Assembly (NCBI GenBank): GCA_029935295.1
Contig: JAOZKP010000028.1
Location: 2,411-16,610, forward strand
DNA: 14,200 nt
From: a bacterium
Lineage (GTDB): Bacteria; Desulfobacterota; Anaeroferrophillalia; Anaeroferrophillales; Tharpellaceae
Reading direction: 5' to 3'
Below are positions 1 to 6,767 of this stretch, piece after piece. The notes below the pieces were generated by a model that did not search any database, was not told the DNA's origin, and saw only the letters and a list, made by a program, of their open reading frames with translations. Made by a program: the position numbers and the translations under genes. Each line of letters opens with the position of its first letter. Within the stretch, counting starts at the first letter, position 1.

Positions 1-90
1 TTTGCAGTCAGCGACGGATAATACCCATTTGTCATGCCTGCCCCCCCTGTTTTTTAGTATAGCTTTTTCTTGAATACCCAAAAGTCAAGC

Positions 91-143
91 CTGACGCCGT
101 ATCCTCTCTGACGCCGTATCCGCCGCCGTATCTTCGCCGTATC
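91..143. repeat. Short direct-repeat cluster, GCCGTATC x4
   Basis: The 8-mer GCCGTATC occurs four times, starting at 96, 113, 125 and 136. The first two copies sit in a longer identical 13-mer, CTGACGCCGTATC, at 91-103 and 108-120, a 17-bp period; the later intervals are 12 and 11 bp. The cluster lies in the non-coding stretch downstream of the ogt stop codon. The irregular spacing argues for local slippage or decay of a minisatellite rather than a CRISPR array. No function can be assigned. The rest of 1-177 holds no supportable gene and no clear terminator for the leftward genes. Confidence 0.7.
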
Positions 144-177
144 TTGCCAGCTCGGACGCCACCTCGCCGCGCCGACT

Positions 178-840
178 CTATCGTTGTTTAGATTCCCACT
201 CCAGTATATTTCGTTTGCGGCGGATGCCGCCGCCGTAGTTGCCGAGGGCTCCATTCTTTTTTATGACTCGGTGGCAGGGGACCAAGTAGACGATCGGGTT
301 GGCGGCCATGGCGCTGCCGACGGCGCGTTGGGCTTTTGGTGCGCCCGCCATCTGTGCCAGTTGGCTGTAGGATATGGTTTGTCCGGTTTGGGTGTGCAGC
401 AGGGCCCGCCAGATATTGATCTGAAAGTCAGTGCCCTGGAGAAGCAGGACCAGGGTTGAATTTGTCCGGGTCGGTTGGAATATCTTTTCAGCCAGTTTGG
501 CTGCCGGTTCGGGTTTGTAGTTCAGGGTTGCGGCCGGCCATTTCAGGCTCAGTTTTTGGAGTTGTTTGTCAGGTTCAGTGTCGCAAAATGTCAGAGAGCA
601 GATTCCGCGATTACACCAGCTCAAAAGTGCATTGCCGAATGGTGTTGTTACAATGCCATAGTTGAGATGCAAGATCTCTCGGTTTGCCGGCCGTGTGTAC
701 GTCTCGATAATGATGCCTAGATTGGCCCCGACAGGGTTATGGATTTCATCAGATGGGTTTGGTGGCAATATTGGATTTTTGGCTGATTTGGGTCTGTTGT
801 CAGAGTTGTCTGCCGCATTTTTATGGGTTGCTGGTTTCAT
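178..840 (-). CDS. ogt: Methylated-DNA--protein-cysteine methyltransferase (Ogt/MGMT type)
   Basis: This suicide repair protein moves the alkyl group from O6-alkylguanine (and O4-alkylthymine) in DNA to its own cysteine. The C-terminal half is typical: a helix-turn-helix segment at about 140-165, the RAVGSAM stretch at 172-178 with the arginine that replaces the flipped base, the active-site PCHRV at 188-192 (Cys189) and the NYGGG loop at 201-205 followed by RRKR. The N-terminal ribonuclease-like domain starts near residue 57. Residues 1-50 are a Pro/Asn/Lys-rich extension absent from usual 160-180 aa family members and carry no Ada-type metal-binding cysteines. The ATG at 840 overlaps the stop of the upstream receiver gene as ATGA, which supports this start and translational coupling. 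The enzyme assignment is firm; the role of the extension is unknown. Confidence 0.93.
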   Translation of the reverse strand: MKPATHKNAADNSDNRPKSAKNPILPPNPSDEIHNPVGANLGIIIETYTRPANREILHLNYGIVTTPFGNALLSWCNRGICSLTFCDTEPDKQLQKLSLKWPAATLNYKPEPAAKLAEKIFQPTRTNSTLVLLLQGTDFQINIWRALLHTQTGQTISYSQLAQMAGAPKAQRAVGSAMAANPIVYLVPCHRVIKKNGALGNYGGGIRRKRNILEWESKQR

Positions 841-1232
841 GTGACGAGCACATTTCTGATCGTCTGGCTTAAAATTGCAAATTGAAAGGGCTTGGCACAG
901 TTGGCCTTAAAGCCATAGCTTTTGTAATTGGCCATAACCTGGTCGTTTGAGTAGCCGCTGCAGACAATCGCTTTGGCTTCCGGATCAATTTCCAGAAGCC
1001 GACTCATGGCTTCCCGGCCGCCCATGCCTCCCGGGATTGTGAGGTCCATGATTACCAGATCGTAGGGTTCTCCGGACTTTATGGCCGCTTGATATTCGAC
1101 CAGCATGGCCGTTCCGTCAACCGTGCTGCTTGCTTCGTAGCCCAGATCAGTTAACAGGTCAACGCAGACTTCAAGGACAACCTCTTCATCGTCCATAATC
1201 AGAATTCTTCCCGATCCCGGAATCAGGTCCAT
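837..1232 (-). CDS. Stand-alone response regulator receiver (CheY-like) protein
   Basis: This 131-aa protein is a single receiver domain without an output domain. The acidic pocket is Asp14-Asp15-Glu16, the phospho-acceptor is Asp63 in the VIMDLTIPGGMGG stretch, the switch Ser is Ser92 in CSGYS, and the conserved Lys is Lys114 in AKPF. The wording resembles receiver modules attached to hybrid histidine kinases, so it may be a detached module serving a phosphorelay; the cognate kinase is not in the window. The frame stays open upstream to 1385, but the ATG at 1232 is chosen because AAGGAG (1242-1247, reverse strand) lies 9 nt before it and the domain starts immediately after. It is the first gene of a leftward pair with ogt, sharing an ATGA overlap, and diverges from mraZ. 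The output is unknown. Confidence 0.9.
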   Translation of the reverse strand: MDLIPGSGRILIMDDEEVVLEVCVDLLTDLGYEASSTVDGTAMLVEYQAAIKSGEPYDLVIMDLTIPGGMGGREAMSRLLEIDPEAKAIVCSGYSNDQVMANYKSYGFKANCAKPFQFAILSQTIRNVLVT

Positions 1233-1321
1233 CGCCTCTTTCTCCTTATCTATCTGTTGCTGGCCGAAATTATTGAATTCACAAATACACCTTGGGTTTT
1301 TATCTCTTGCAGAACATTTCT

Positions 1322-1339
1322 TGTTACTTACCTGTAACA
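1322..1339. promoter_or_regulatory. 18-bp palindrome upstream of the receiver gene
   Basis: TGTTAC and GTAACA form perfect 6-bp arms around a 6-bp centre (TTACCT). The site lies about 90 bp upstream of the receiver start codon in the 275-bp divergent intergenic region 1233-1507. Size and position suit a dimeric repressor or activator site controlling the leftward receiver-ogt unit, but the regulator is not identifiable and a clear -35/-10 pair for that direction was not found. Confidence 0.35.
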
Positions 1340-1414
1340 TATAGGGGCGTTGGAAACAAAATATTTTTTCGTTTTGACCATCCAAAAAAAGCTTAGAATT
1401 TTACTGTTTTTTGC

Positions 1415-1443
1415 TTGACAAAGGTGGCTCGGGCGGGTATCAG
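1415..1443 (+). promoter_or_regulatory. Predicted sigma70-type promoter of the dcw operon
   Basis: A perfect -35 hexamer TTGACA (1415-1420) is followed after 17 bp by TATCAG (1438-1443), which matches four of six bases of the -10 consensus including the important first T and A. Transcription would begin near 1450, about 58 nt before the mraZ start. It is the only strong candidate upstream of the operon, and the MraZ-like repeats directly downstream strengthen it. Confidence 0.6.
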
Positions 1444-1446
1444 GGG

Positions 1447-1471
1447 TGGGTAATAGTGGTAAATTGTGGGT
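1447..1471 (+). promoter_or_regulatory. Putative MraZ operator: three 10-bp-spaced TGG repeats
   Basis: TGGGT (1447-1451), TGGTA (1457-1461) and TGGGT (1467-1471) are spaced exactly 10 bp apart, with 5-nt spacers AATAG and AATTG. In E. coli, MraZ binds three TGGGN repeats separated by 5 nt upstream of its own gene, and this arrangement matches in unit, number and spacing; the middle unit deviates at one G. An additional TGGGA lies at 1488-1492. The repeats cover the expected transcription start just after the -10 box, which suits autorepression. Function is inferred from position and known MraZ biology. Confidence 0.65.
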
Positions 1472-1507
1472 TAGAATGTCATGCTTGTGGGAAATGGTGT
1501 AGTGTAG

Positions 1508-1960
1508 ATGTCGTTTATCAGTCGTTACGAATACTCTCTTGATACTAAGGGAAGGCTCAATATCCCGGCGAAATTCCGGGAGGTTCTGCTGCGTGACTAC
1601 GATTATAATTTGGTTATAACGACTGCTTTAGATGGTTATCTCGACTGCTATCCCCGGGCGGTCTGGAGCCAGCTGGAAGAAAAATTTAAGTCTCTTCCCT
1701 CAAGTTTGAAACGGTTTAAGCGTTTGTATGTATCCGGTGCGGTTGAGTGTTCTCTGGATAAACATGGTCGGGTTCTGTTGCCGCCGACGTTGCGGCACTG
1801 GGCCGGGCTTGATCAGGATTGTAATAATGTTGTCATTGTCGGCAATATGGATAAAATGGAGTTCTGGAGCCAGGAGCGCTGGAGCATTGAAGAGAGTGAA
1901 ACCATAGAATCTTCCGCAGATATAAATGCCCTGCTTGATGAGCTGGGAGTTGTAATCTAA
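1508..1960 (+). CDS. mraZ: Transcriptional regulator MraZ
   Basis: MraZ is a ring-forming DNA-binding protein that represses its own dcw operon. The 150-aa protein has two SpoVT-AbrB-like halves, each with the diagnostic DxxGR motif: DTKGR at 12-16 and DKHGR at 84-88, with RLNIP and RVLLP strands following. Length is at the family norm (about 140-150). The start is the canonical one, two residues before the conserved ISRYEYSLD segment, although no good Shine-Dalgarno sequence is seen; the nearest purine-rich block, GGGAAA, is about 14 nt upstream. It is first in the operon, and its promoter region contains spaced TGGG repeats that probably are its own binding site. A small hairpin (AAGCC/GGCTT, 1960-1974) follows the stop without a T-run, so it is not a convincing terminator. 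Confidence 0.96.
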   Translation: MSFISRYEYSLDTKGRLNIPAKFREVLLRDYDYNLVITTALDGYLDCYPRAVWSQLEEKFKSLPSSLKRFKRLYVSGAVECSLDKHGRVLLPPTLRHWAGLDQDCNNVVIVGNMDKMEFWSQERWSIEESETIESSADINALLDELGVVI

Positions 1961-1995
1961 AGCCGACTTGGCTTGTCAGTAAACGAAATCTCATA

Positions 1996-2007
1996 GAGCG
2001 GTCGCTC
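1996..2007 (+). promoter_or_regulatory. Small inverted repeat over the rsmH ribosome-binding region
   Basis: GAGCG and CGCTC flank GT, ending two nt before the rsmH start codon (ATG at 2010). In mRNA the arms could pair (four to five bp), covering the only purine-rich stretch in the Shine-Dalgarno window, which could lower or control rsmH translation. The stem is short and may be incidental. Confidence 0.25.
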
Positions 2008-2009
2008 AA

Positions 2010-2951
2010 ATGAAGCATATTCCTGTTCTTTTACAAGAGAGTGTCGAAATCCTGTTGTCCGGTCAGAGTAAACCTTCCGGTTGCAGAGTGATGGTCGATG
2101 CCACATTTGGCGGTGGAGGTCATACGCGTCGGTTGCTGGAGCTTGGCGGCAAACAGTTGGACGTAGTTGCCATTGATCGTGATCCGGCGGCGATTGCCAG
2201 AAGTGCTTCGCTGAAACAGGAATTTGCTGCTCGGTTCAGGCTTCTGTCTGGAAATTTTGCCGACTTTGACTTGGTTTTAGATGAAGCCGGAGTCGGTACG
2301 ATTGATGGCCTGCTGCTCGATATAGGTCTCTCCAGTTTTCAGTTGGAAGAGGGTGAGCGCGGTTTCAGTTTTCAGGCTGATGGCCCACTGGATATGCGTA
2401 TGGATCCGGCCGTTGGCAGGCCAGCTGCGGCGGTTGTTAAGGAGTCTGATTGTGAGACCCTGACGCGTATCTTCCGAGATTTTGGTGAGGAACCGTACGC
2501 CGCCGCAATTGCCCGCAAAATTGTGGCGGTGCGAACTCAGAAGCCGTTATTGACGACCCGTTCTCTGGCCTTGCTGATCTCGGAGATGGTTCCGGATTAC
2601 AAGCAGTCCCGGCGTCATCCTGCAACCCGGGTTTTTCAGGCATTACGGATTTTTGTTAATGATGAACTCGGGGCTCTGGAAAAGGTTTTGCAGTTAGGTC
2701 TTGAGCGACTTAATTCTGGGGGGCGAATGGTAGTTATTGCTTATCACTCTCTGGAAGATCGCCTGGTCAAAAGTTATTTCCGGGAGGCGGCCAAAGGCTG
2801 TATCTGCCCGCCCCGGGTGCCGGTTTGCGGTTGTGGTCGGGTCAGCCGGGTGAAAATACTGCATCGTTCAGGATTGCGGCCGCAGCCGGATGAGATTGAG
2901 CGTAATCCCCGCAGTCGCAGTGCCTGTCTGCGGGCAATTGAGAGGTTGTAG
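2010..2951 (+). CDS. rsmH: 16S rRNA (cytosine(1402)-N(4))-methyltransferase RsmH
   Basis: RsmH uses S-adenosylmethionine to N4-methylate C1402 of 16S rRNA in the ribosomal P site. Family landmarks are all present: HIPVLL at 3-8, the SAM-binding DATFGGGGHT at 30-39, the acidic AIDRDP at 54-59, DIGLSSFQL at 104-112, the GPLDMRMD segment at 125-132, HPATRVFQALRIFVNDEL at 203-220 and AYHSLEDR at 244-251. A four-cysteine stretch at 264-275 (CIC...CGC) is common in the family. At 313 aa it is full length. It starts 49 nt after mraZ; the leader just before the ATG contains a GAGCG/CGCTC inverted repeat (1996-2007) and only a weak Shine-Dalgarno sequence. This gene is the usual second member of dcw clusters. 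Confidence 0.97.
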   Translation: MKHIPVLLQESVEILLSGQSKPSGCRVMVDATFGGGGHTRRLLELGGKQLDVVAIDRDPAAIARSASLKQEFAARFRLLSGNFADFDLVLDEAGVGTIDGLLLDIGLSSFQLEEGERGFSFQADGPLDMRMDPAVGRPAAAVVKESDCETLTRIFRDFGEEPYAAAIARKIVAVRTQKPLLTTRSLALLISEMVPDYKQSRRHPATRVFQALRIFVNDELGALEKVLQLGLERLNSGGRMVVIAYHSLEDRLVKSYFREAAKGCICPPRVPVCGCGRVSRVKILHRSGLRPQPDEIERNPRSRSACLRAIERL

Positions 2952-2960
2952 GGGTTTTGA

Positions 2961-3251
2961 GTGGCGACCGGAGGAGTGAAGCAGGAAACATCGCAGTGGG
3001 GTTTTTTGAACAGCTGCCTGCTGCTGATTCTGGTTTTGATGATCTTCTACTGTTCCTGGGTTAATAATAAAATTGTCACCCGGGGTTATCGGTTAAGTGA
3101 ATTGCGGAAAAATGAAAAACATCTCATTGAGGAGCAAGGCAAACTTGAAGCTGAGCTGGCGACGTTGAAGAGGCCGCAGAATCTGGCCCGTCTCGCCCGT
3201 CAGTTGGGTTTGAAAGAGCCGCGCTCAGGGCATAAAATAGTGATGCCATGA
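2961..3251 (+). CDS. ftsL: FtsL-like cell division protein
   Basis: This is a 96-aa bitopic membrane protein with a short cytoplasmic N-terminus, one membrane span at about 15-34, a charged heptad-rich coiled coil at about 42-70 and a C-terminal ARLARQLGLKEP segment typical of FtsL/DivIC-type proteins. FtsL is expected to pair with FtsB and FtsQ and to activate the FtsW-FtsI septal synthase in the periplasm. Sequence conservation in this family is very low, so the call rests on topology, length and position between rsmH and ftsI. The start is GTG at 2961, with GGGG six nt upstream overlapping the rsmH stop; a second GTG at 2976 sits directly against GGAGGA and is too close to use it. The stop overlaps the ftsI start as ATGA. 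Confidence 0.82.
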   Translation: MATGGVKQETSQWGFLNSCLLLILVLMIFYCSWVNNKIVTRGYRLSELRKNEKHLIEEQGKLEAELATLKRPQNLARLARQLGLKEPRSGHKIVMP

Positions 3252-5287
3252 AGCGGATAAAACGGGAATCAAAAAAGGAACGGCGCAGCTTGCAAAACCG
3301 GATCAGGTGGGTGGCAGGTCTCGTCGTTTTTTGTTTGTTGGCGGTGGTTGTTCGGGCCTGGTTTGTTCAGGTTGAAAATCATGACTATTATCTCGCCCGG
3401 CAGCAGCAGCAGCGGAGCTCAAACCTTCTGTTGACATGTGAACGGGGCGAGATTCTGGCTGCAGACGGCGGTCAATTGGCGATTACAGTCAAAGGGGAAT
3501 CTCTTTTTGCCAATCCGCAGAGAGTAAAAGAAAAAAAACGGTTAGCGCATGTGCTTGCGCCAATTCTCGGGCAGAAAGCTGCAACTCTTGAGCGGCGTTT
3601 TCAGGGTAAACGGAGTTTTGTCTGGCTCAAACGAGCTTTAACTCCGGCTCAGGTCAAAGCTCTGACTCCCTGGTGTAAAAAGGAGAAAGGCTTAGCTTTT
3701 TTTAAAGAGAATCGGCGGGTCTATCCGAATCGGGAACTCGCCGGTCAGGTTTTAGGGTTTACGAATATCGATTGTTGTGGTCAGGAAGGACTAGAGACCT
3801 ACTACGAAAAATATCTTAAAGGCCGCCAGGTCTATCTAGAACGTGAATATGATGCCAAGCGCCAGGTTGTTGACAGCTATGAGTATCCAGAACTTGATTA
3901 CTATAAGGGCAAAACGGTTTATCTGACGATTGACCGTCATATTCAATCCTGGGCTGAAGAGGCGCTCGCCGCAGCCGTAACTGACAGCCGCGGGCGCAGC
4001 GGCGTGGCCCTGGTTATGAACGCTAAGGATGGCGCTCTTCTGGCGATGGCGCAGTATCCGGGTTTTAATCCCAATAGTAAGCGCAAGAACAATCCCTCCT
4101 TATGGCGTAATCGGGCTGCGGTTGATCTGATGGAGCCGGGTTCGACCTTTAAGGTTTTTACACTGGTCGCGGCGCTGGAGTCGGGACAGTTTAAGATTGA
4201 TGATAAAATAGATTGCGAAAAGGGCAAATACAAAGTTGGCCGAAGAACTATTCACGATACCCATGAGCACGGCATTCTGCGTCTCGATGAGGTTTTGAAA
4301 TATTCAAGTAATATCGGTTGTTCCAAGATCGTCGAAAGACTCGGGCCGGAGCGCTTTTACGACACCTTGAAAAAATTTGGTTTTGGGGCCCGGAGCGGGA
4401 TTGATTTTCCGCATGAGCCTTCCGGCCGAATGCGTTCCTGGCGCAAGTGGCGAGCGGTAGATCTCTGTAATATAGCTTTCGGACAGGGTGTTTCGTTGAC
4501 TTCGGTACAGCTTACATCTGCCTATGCGGCCCTGGCCAACGGCGGTTACCGAGTGACGCCGCATCTGGTGGCAAAGATTGTAAATGACGCAGGCTGGACG
4601 GTGTATGAACATCGGCACGAAGGGCTTGCGCACCGGGTATGCAGTGCAGATGTGGCCCGGCAGGTTGACAAGGCTTTGGGAATGGTGGTCGAGGATGATG
4701 GAACCGCGCCGAAAGCCCAGATTCCCGGTTTTCGGGTTGCCGGTAAAACCGGAACTGCACAGAAATTTGACTTCAGTAAAAAATGCTATTCGCACAGTAA
4801 ATATTGGGCTTCATTTGTTGGTTATGTTGATCCGCCGGCCGGCGAGTCACGCAAGATTGTTTATGTGATGGTGGATGAACCCAAGCGTTCAATCTATGGT
4901 GGTATGGTGGCGGCGCCGGCTTTCCGCAAGATTAATCGTCGTCTGATGAGTTATTTGAATTATGCTCCAGATGCCGATCTTGTGAAGCTGGCTATGCCGT
5001 TGTCGGAAGAGCCGAATGAAGTATTGAATGATTCAGCGAACGTTACTGTCGCTGAGAGTTGTGTCTGTGGGGAAAAGGCTGGCAGCGGAAAACCAATAGA
5101 CCAGGTAGCATCGGTGGTGCCGGATTTTACGGGTCAGACGATTCGTGAAGCTTTAGCCCGGATCAGCAGTTATCGCAATCGGGTTGAAATTTCAGGTCAA
5201 GGCCGGATTGTGGCGCAACGGCCGGCCCCGGGCAGCCGGCTTGAGCCGGGACTCAATTTCGTTTTTAAGTTGAGCAGTGAGATCTAG
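3248..5287 (+). CDS. ftsI: Peptidoglycan D,D-transpeptidase FtsI (PBP3) with C-terminal PASTA domain
   Basis: This monofunctional class B penicillin-binding protein crosslinks septal peptidoglycan together with the glycosyltransferase FtsW. Order in the 679 aa: basic cytoplasmic tail, membrane span at about 21-40, non-catalytic pedestal starting at ERGEIL (65-70), transpeptidase domain from about 225 to 570, linker, and a PASTA domain at about 621-676 (VVPDFTGQT...IVAQRPAPGS). All three active-site motifs are present: SxxK with Ser299 and Lys302 (GSTFK), SSN at 353-355, and KTG at 500-502. The PASTA tail makes it longer than the roughly 590-aa enterobacterial enzyme; such tails occur in deltaproteobacterial and Gram-positive homologues and may bind peptidoglycan or lipid II. 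It overlaps ftsL by 4 nt. It is followed directly by murF rather than by murE. Confidence 0.95.
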   Translation: MKRIKRESKKERRSLQNRIRWVAGLVVFCLLAVVVRAWFVQVENHDYYLARQQQQRSSNLLLTCERGEILAADGGQLAITVKGESLFANPQRVKEKKRLAHVLAPILGQKAATLERRFQGKRSFVWLKRALTPAQVKALTPWCKKEKGLAFFKENRRVYPNRELAGQVLGFTNIDCCGQEGLETYYEKYLKGRQVYLEREYDAKRQVVDSYEYPELDYYKGKTVYLTIDRHIQSWAEEALAAAVTDSRGRSGVALVMNAKDGALLAMAQYPGFNPNSKRKNNPSLWRNRAAVDLMEPGSTFKVFTLVAALESGQFKIDDKIDCEKGKYKVGRRTIHDTHEHGILRLDEVLKYSSNIGCSKIVERLGPERFYDTLKKFGFGARSGIDFPHEPSGRMRSWRKWRAVDLCNIAFGQGVSLTSVQLTSAYAALANGGYRVTPHLVAKIVNDAGWTVYEHRHEGLAHRVCSADVARQVDKALGMVVEDDGTAPKAQIPGFRVAGKTGTAQKFDFSKKCYSHSKYWASFVGYVDPPAGESRKIVYVMVDEPKRSIYGGMVAAPAFRKINRRLMSYLNYAPDADLVKLAMPLSEEPNEVLNDSANVTVAESCVCGEKAGSGKPIDQVASVVPDFTGQTIREALARISSYRNRVEISGQGRIVAQRPAPGSRLEPGLNFVFKLSSEI

Positions 5288-5288
5288 G

Positions 5289-6767
5289 ATGCGGAAGCGG
5301 CAAAACCATTATTGGAAACTTAAAGAGCTGAGTTCTGTTTTGCAAATTCAGCCGCTGCCGGTTTGTCGTGAAGTTGATCTGGAACAGGAACTTACCGGAA
5401 TCTCAACCGATACCCGTAAACTGGTTGCTGGAGAACTTTTTGTGGCTCTGTCCGGGCCCAATTTTAACGGTCAGGATTTTGTCGAAACAGCGATTGCCAA
5501 AGGGGCTGTTGCTGTAGTTGTTTCCGGGGCGGCAGCTGATTTACTGACATTGGCGCAGCGTTATCAGCAGGTTCTGTTTCTGCCAGTTTCAGATACCCTC
5601 GTGGCTCTGGGAGATCTGGCCCGGGCGCGTCTGGCAAAAATTAATCCGATTGTGATCGCGGTAACCGGGTCAAACGGCAAAACTACTACCAAAGAGATGT
5701 TGGCGCAGATTCTAGCGCCGGTATACCGGATTCATAAAACTGCCGGAAATTTTAATAACTGTATCGGTCTGCCGTTAACGGTTTTCGCAATGCCGGATGA
5801 TTGTCAGGTCGTGGTTCTGGAGATGGGCATGAACGCTCCGGGTGAAATTGCAGCACTGACCGCAATTGCTCGGCCCGATTATGCGATTATCACCAATGTC
5901 GCACAAGCCCATCTTCAGGGTTTAGGTTCGCTCGAAGCGATCGCTCGGGCCAAATGTGAAGTGGTTGCCGGGCTTAAACCCGGAGCCACTGTGATCTATA
6001 ATGGAGATGATCCTTATCTGGCCCGATTGGTACCGGAAACGGTTGCGGACTGTCCGGTTGATTTACGGCCTAAATTGTTGCCGGTCTCTGAGTACGGGGC
6101 TTCCGAAATTGAGATAAAAGCAGTTGAGATATGGCATAAAAATGACGGTTTAAGTTTCGTTTTTTTAAGAGATAATGAGAGAGCGTTGGTGAAGTTGCCC
6201 TGTTGGGGGCGGCACAACGTAATGAATGCGGTGCTGGCGTTGGCTGCGGGAACTTGTTTGGTGGGGATTTACCCCGTTCCCGCAGCCAACTCCTTTAGAA
6301 ATTTCAAGATGCCCGCCGGGCGCCTGGAAAAATATGATTTGGGTAATGGCGGAATACTGTTGCACGATGCTTATAATGCCAATCCCGATTCGATGGCGGC
6401 AGCGTTAACTGCGGTCGCGGAGCGCCGCGGAGGAAAATTTCTTGCCTTGGTTTTGGGAGATATGAATGAGCTTGGAGAAGAGAGTCCGGCTCTACATCGG
6501 CAGGTAGGTGAAAAGGTTGCTGAAATCAGGCCCAATCTCTTGGTCTTAGTGGGTGAACTCGCCGCAGAAATTGCCCGGGCCGCCCAATCTGCCGGTCTGC
6601 CGGCTGAGCGGATTATAAAGTTTACCGCCGGCGCTTTCAGCGCGGTTGTTAATTTGTTGCAGGAACGGTTGCCGGCAGATGCTCTGTTGCTGGTTAAAGG
6701 CTCACGGGCTCTGGCGTTAGAAAATATTGTCAATCCTTTGGTTACTGATTCAGGGGTGCAATCTTAA
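5289..6767 (+). CDS. murF: UDP-N-acetylmuramoyl-tripeptide--D-alanyl-D-alanine ligase MurF
   Basis: MurF adds D-Ala-D-Ala to UDP-MurNAc-tripeptide using ATP in the cytoplasm. With the ATG at 5289 it is 492 aa: N-terminal UDP-substrate domain with STDTRKLVAGELFVAL (39-54), central ATPase domain with P-loop TGSNGKTTTK (126-135), the MurF-specific GNFNNCIGLPLT (153-164) and EMGMNAPGEI (178-187), TNVAQAHLQG (202-211), the likely carbamylated Lys222, GRHNVMNA (307-314), and DAYNANPDSM (360-369) in the C-terminal domain. These signatures separate it from MurE, and no DNPR-type MurE motif is seen. An in-frame GTG at 5277 would add four residues and overlap ftsI by 11 nt; ATG is preferred. The gap to ftsI is one base, and murE, which usually lies here, is missing. 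Confidence 0.95.
   Translation: MRKRQNHYWKLKELSSVLQIQPLPVCREVDLEQELTGISTDTRKLVAGELFVALSGPNFNGQDFVETAIAKGAVAVVVSGAAADLLTLAQRYQQVLFLPVSDTLVALGDLARARLAKINPIVIAVTGSNGKTTTKEMLAQILAPVYRIHKTAGNFNNCIGLPLTVFAMPDDCQVVVLEMGMNAPGEIAALTAIARPDYAIITNVAQAHLQGLGSLEAIARAKCEVVAGLKPGATVIYNGDDPYLARLVPETVADCPVDLRPKLLPVSEYGASEIEIKAVEIWHKNDGLSFVFLRDNERALVKLPCWGRHNVMNAVLALAAGTCLVGIYPVPAANSFRNFKMPAGRLEKYDLGNGGILLHDAYNANPDSMAAALTAVAERRGGKFLALVLGDMNELGEESPALHRQVGEKVAEIRPNLLVLVGELAAEIARAAQSAGLPAERIIKFTAGAFSAVVNLLQERLPADALLLVKGSRALALENIVNPLVTDSGVQS

Noticed and set aside
91..143. CRISPR array
   Set aside because: The repeat unit is only 8-13 bp, spacers are 3-9 bp and irregular, and no cas genes are nearby.
54..254. A 66-codon frame on the - strand at the left edge
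   Set aside because: It runs through the end of ogt in another frame and across the GCCGTATC repeats; composition is repeat-driven and no domain is visible.
1233..1385. A 51-residue N-terminal extension of the receiver protein
   Set aside because: The frame is open, but the ATG at 1232 has AAGGAG at good spacing and begins at the domain boundary; the extension looks like translated leader and covers the 18-bp palindrome.
4304..4795. A 163-codon open frame on the - strand inside ftsI
   Set aside because: It lies fully antisense to a clear transpeptidase domain, shows no recognisable domain and has no upstream signals; it is a shadow of ftsI codon use.
5277..5288. GTG start for murF overlapping ftsI
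   Set aside because: It adds only four residues, and no better ribosome-binding site is seen than for the ATG at 5289; it cannot be excluded.
6371..6733. A 120-codon open frame on the - strand inside murF
   Set aside because: It is antisense to the conserved MurF C-terminal domain, with Ala/Arg/Ser-rich composition typical of shadow frames.
5289..6767. A MurE or a MurE-MurF fusion
   Set aside because: Length is that of a single ligase and the GNFNN, EMGMN and DAYNANP signatures are those of MurF; no second P-loop is present.
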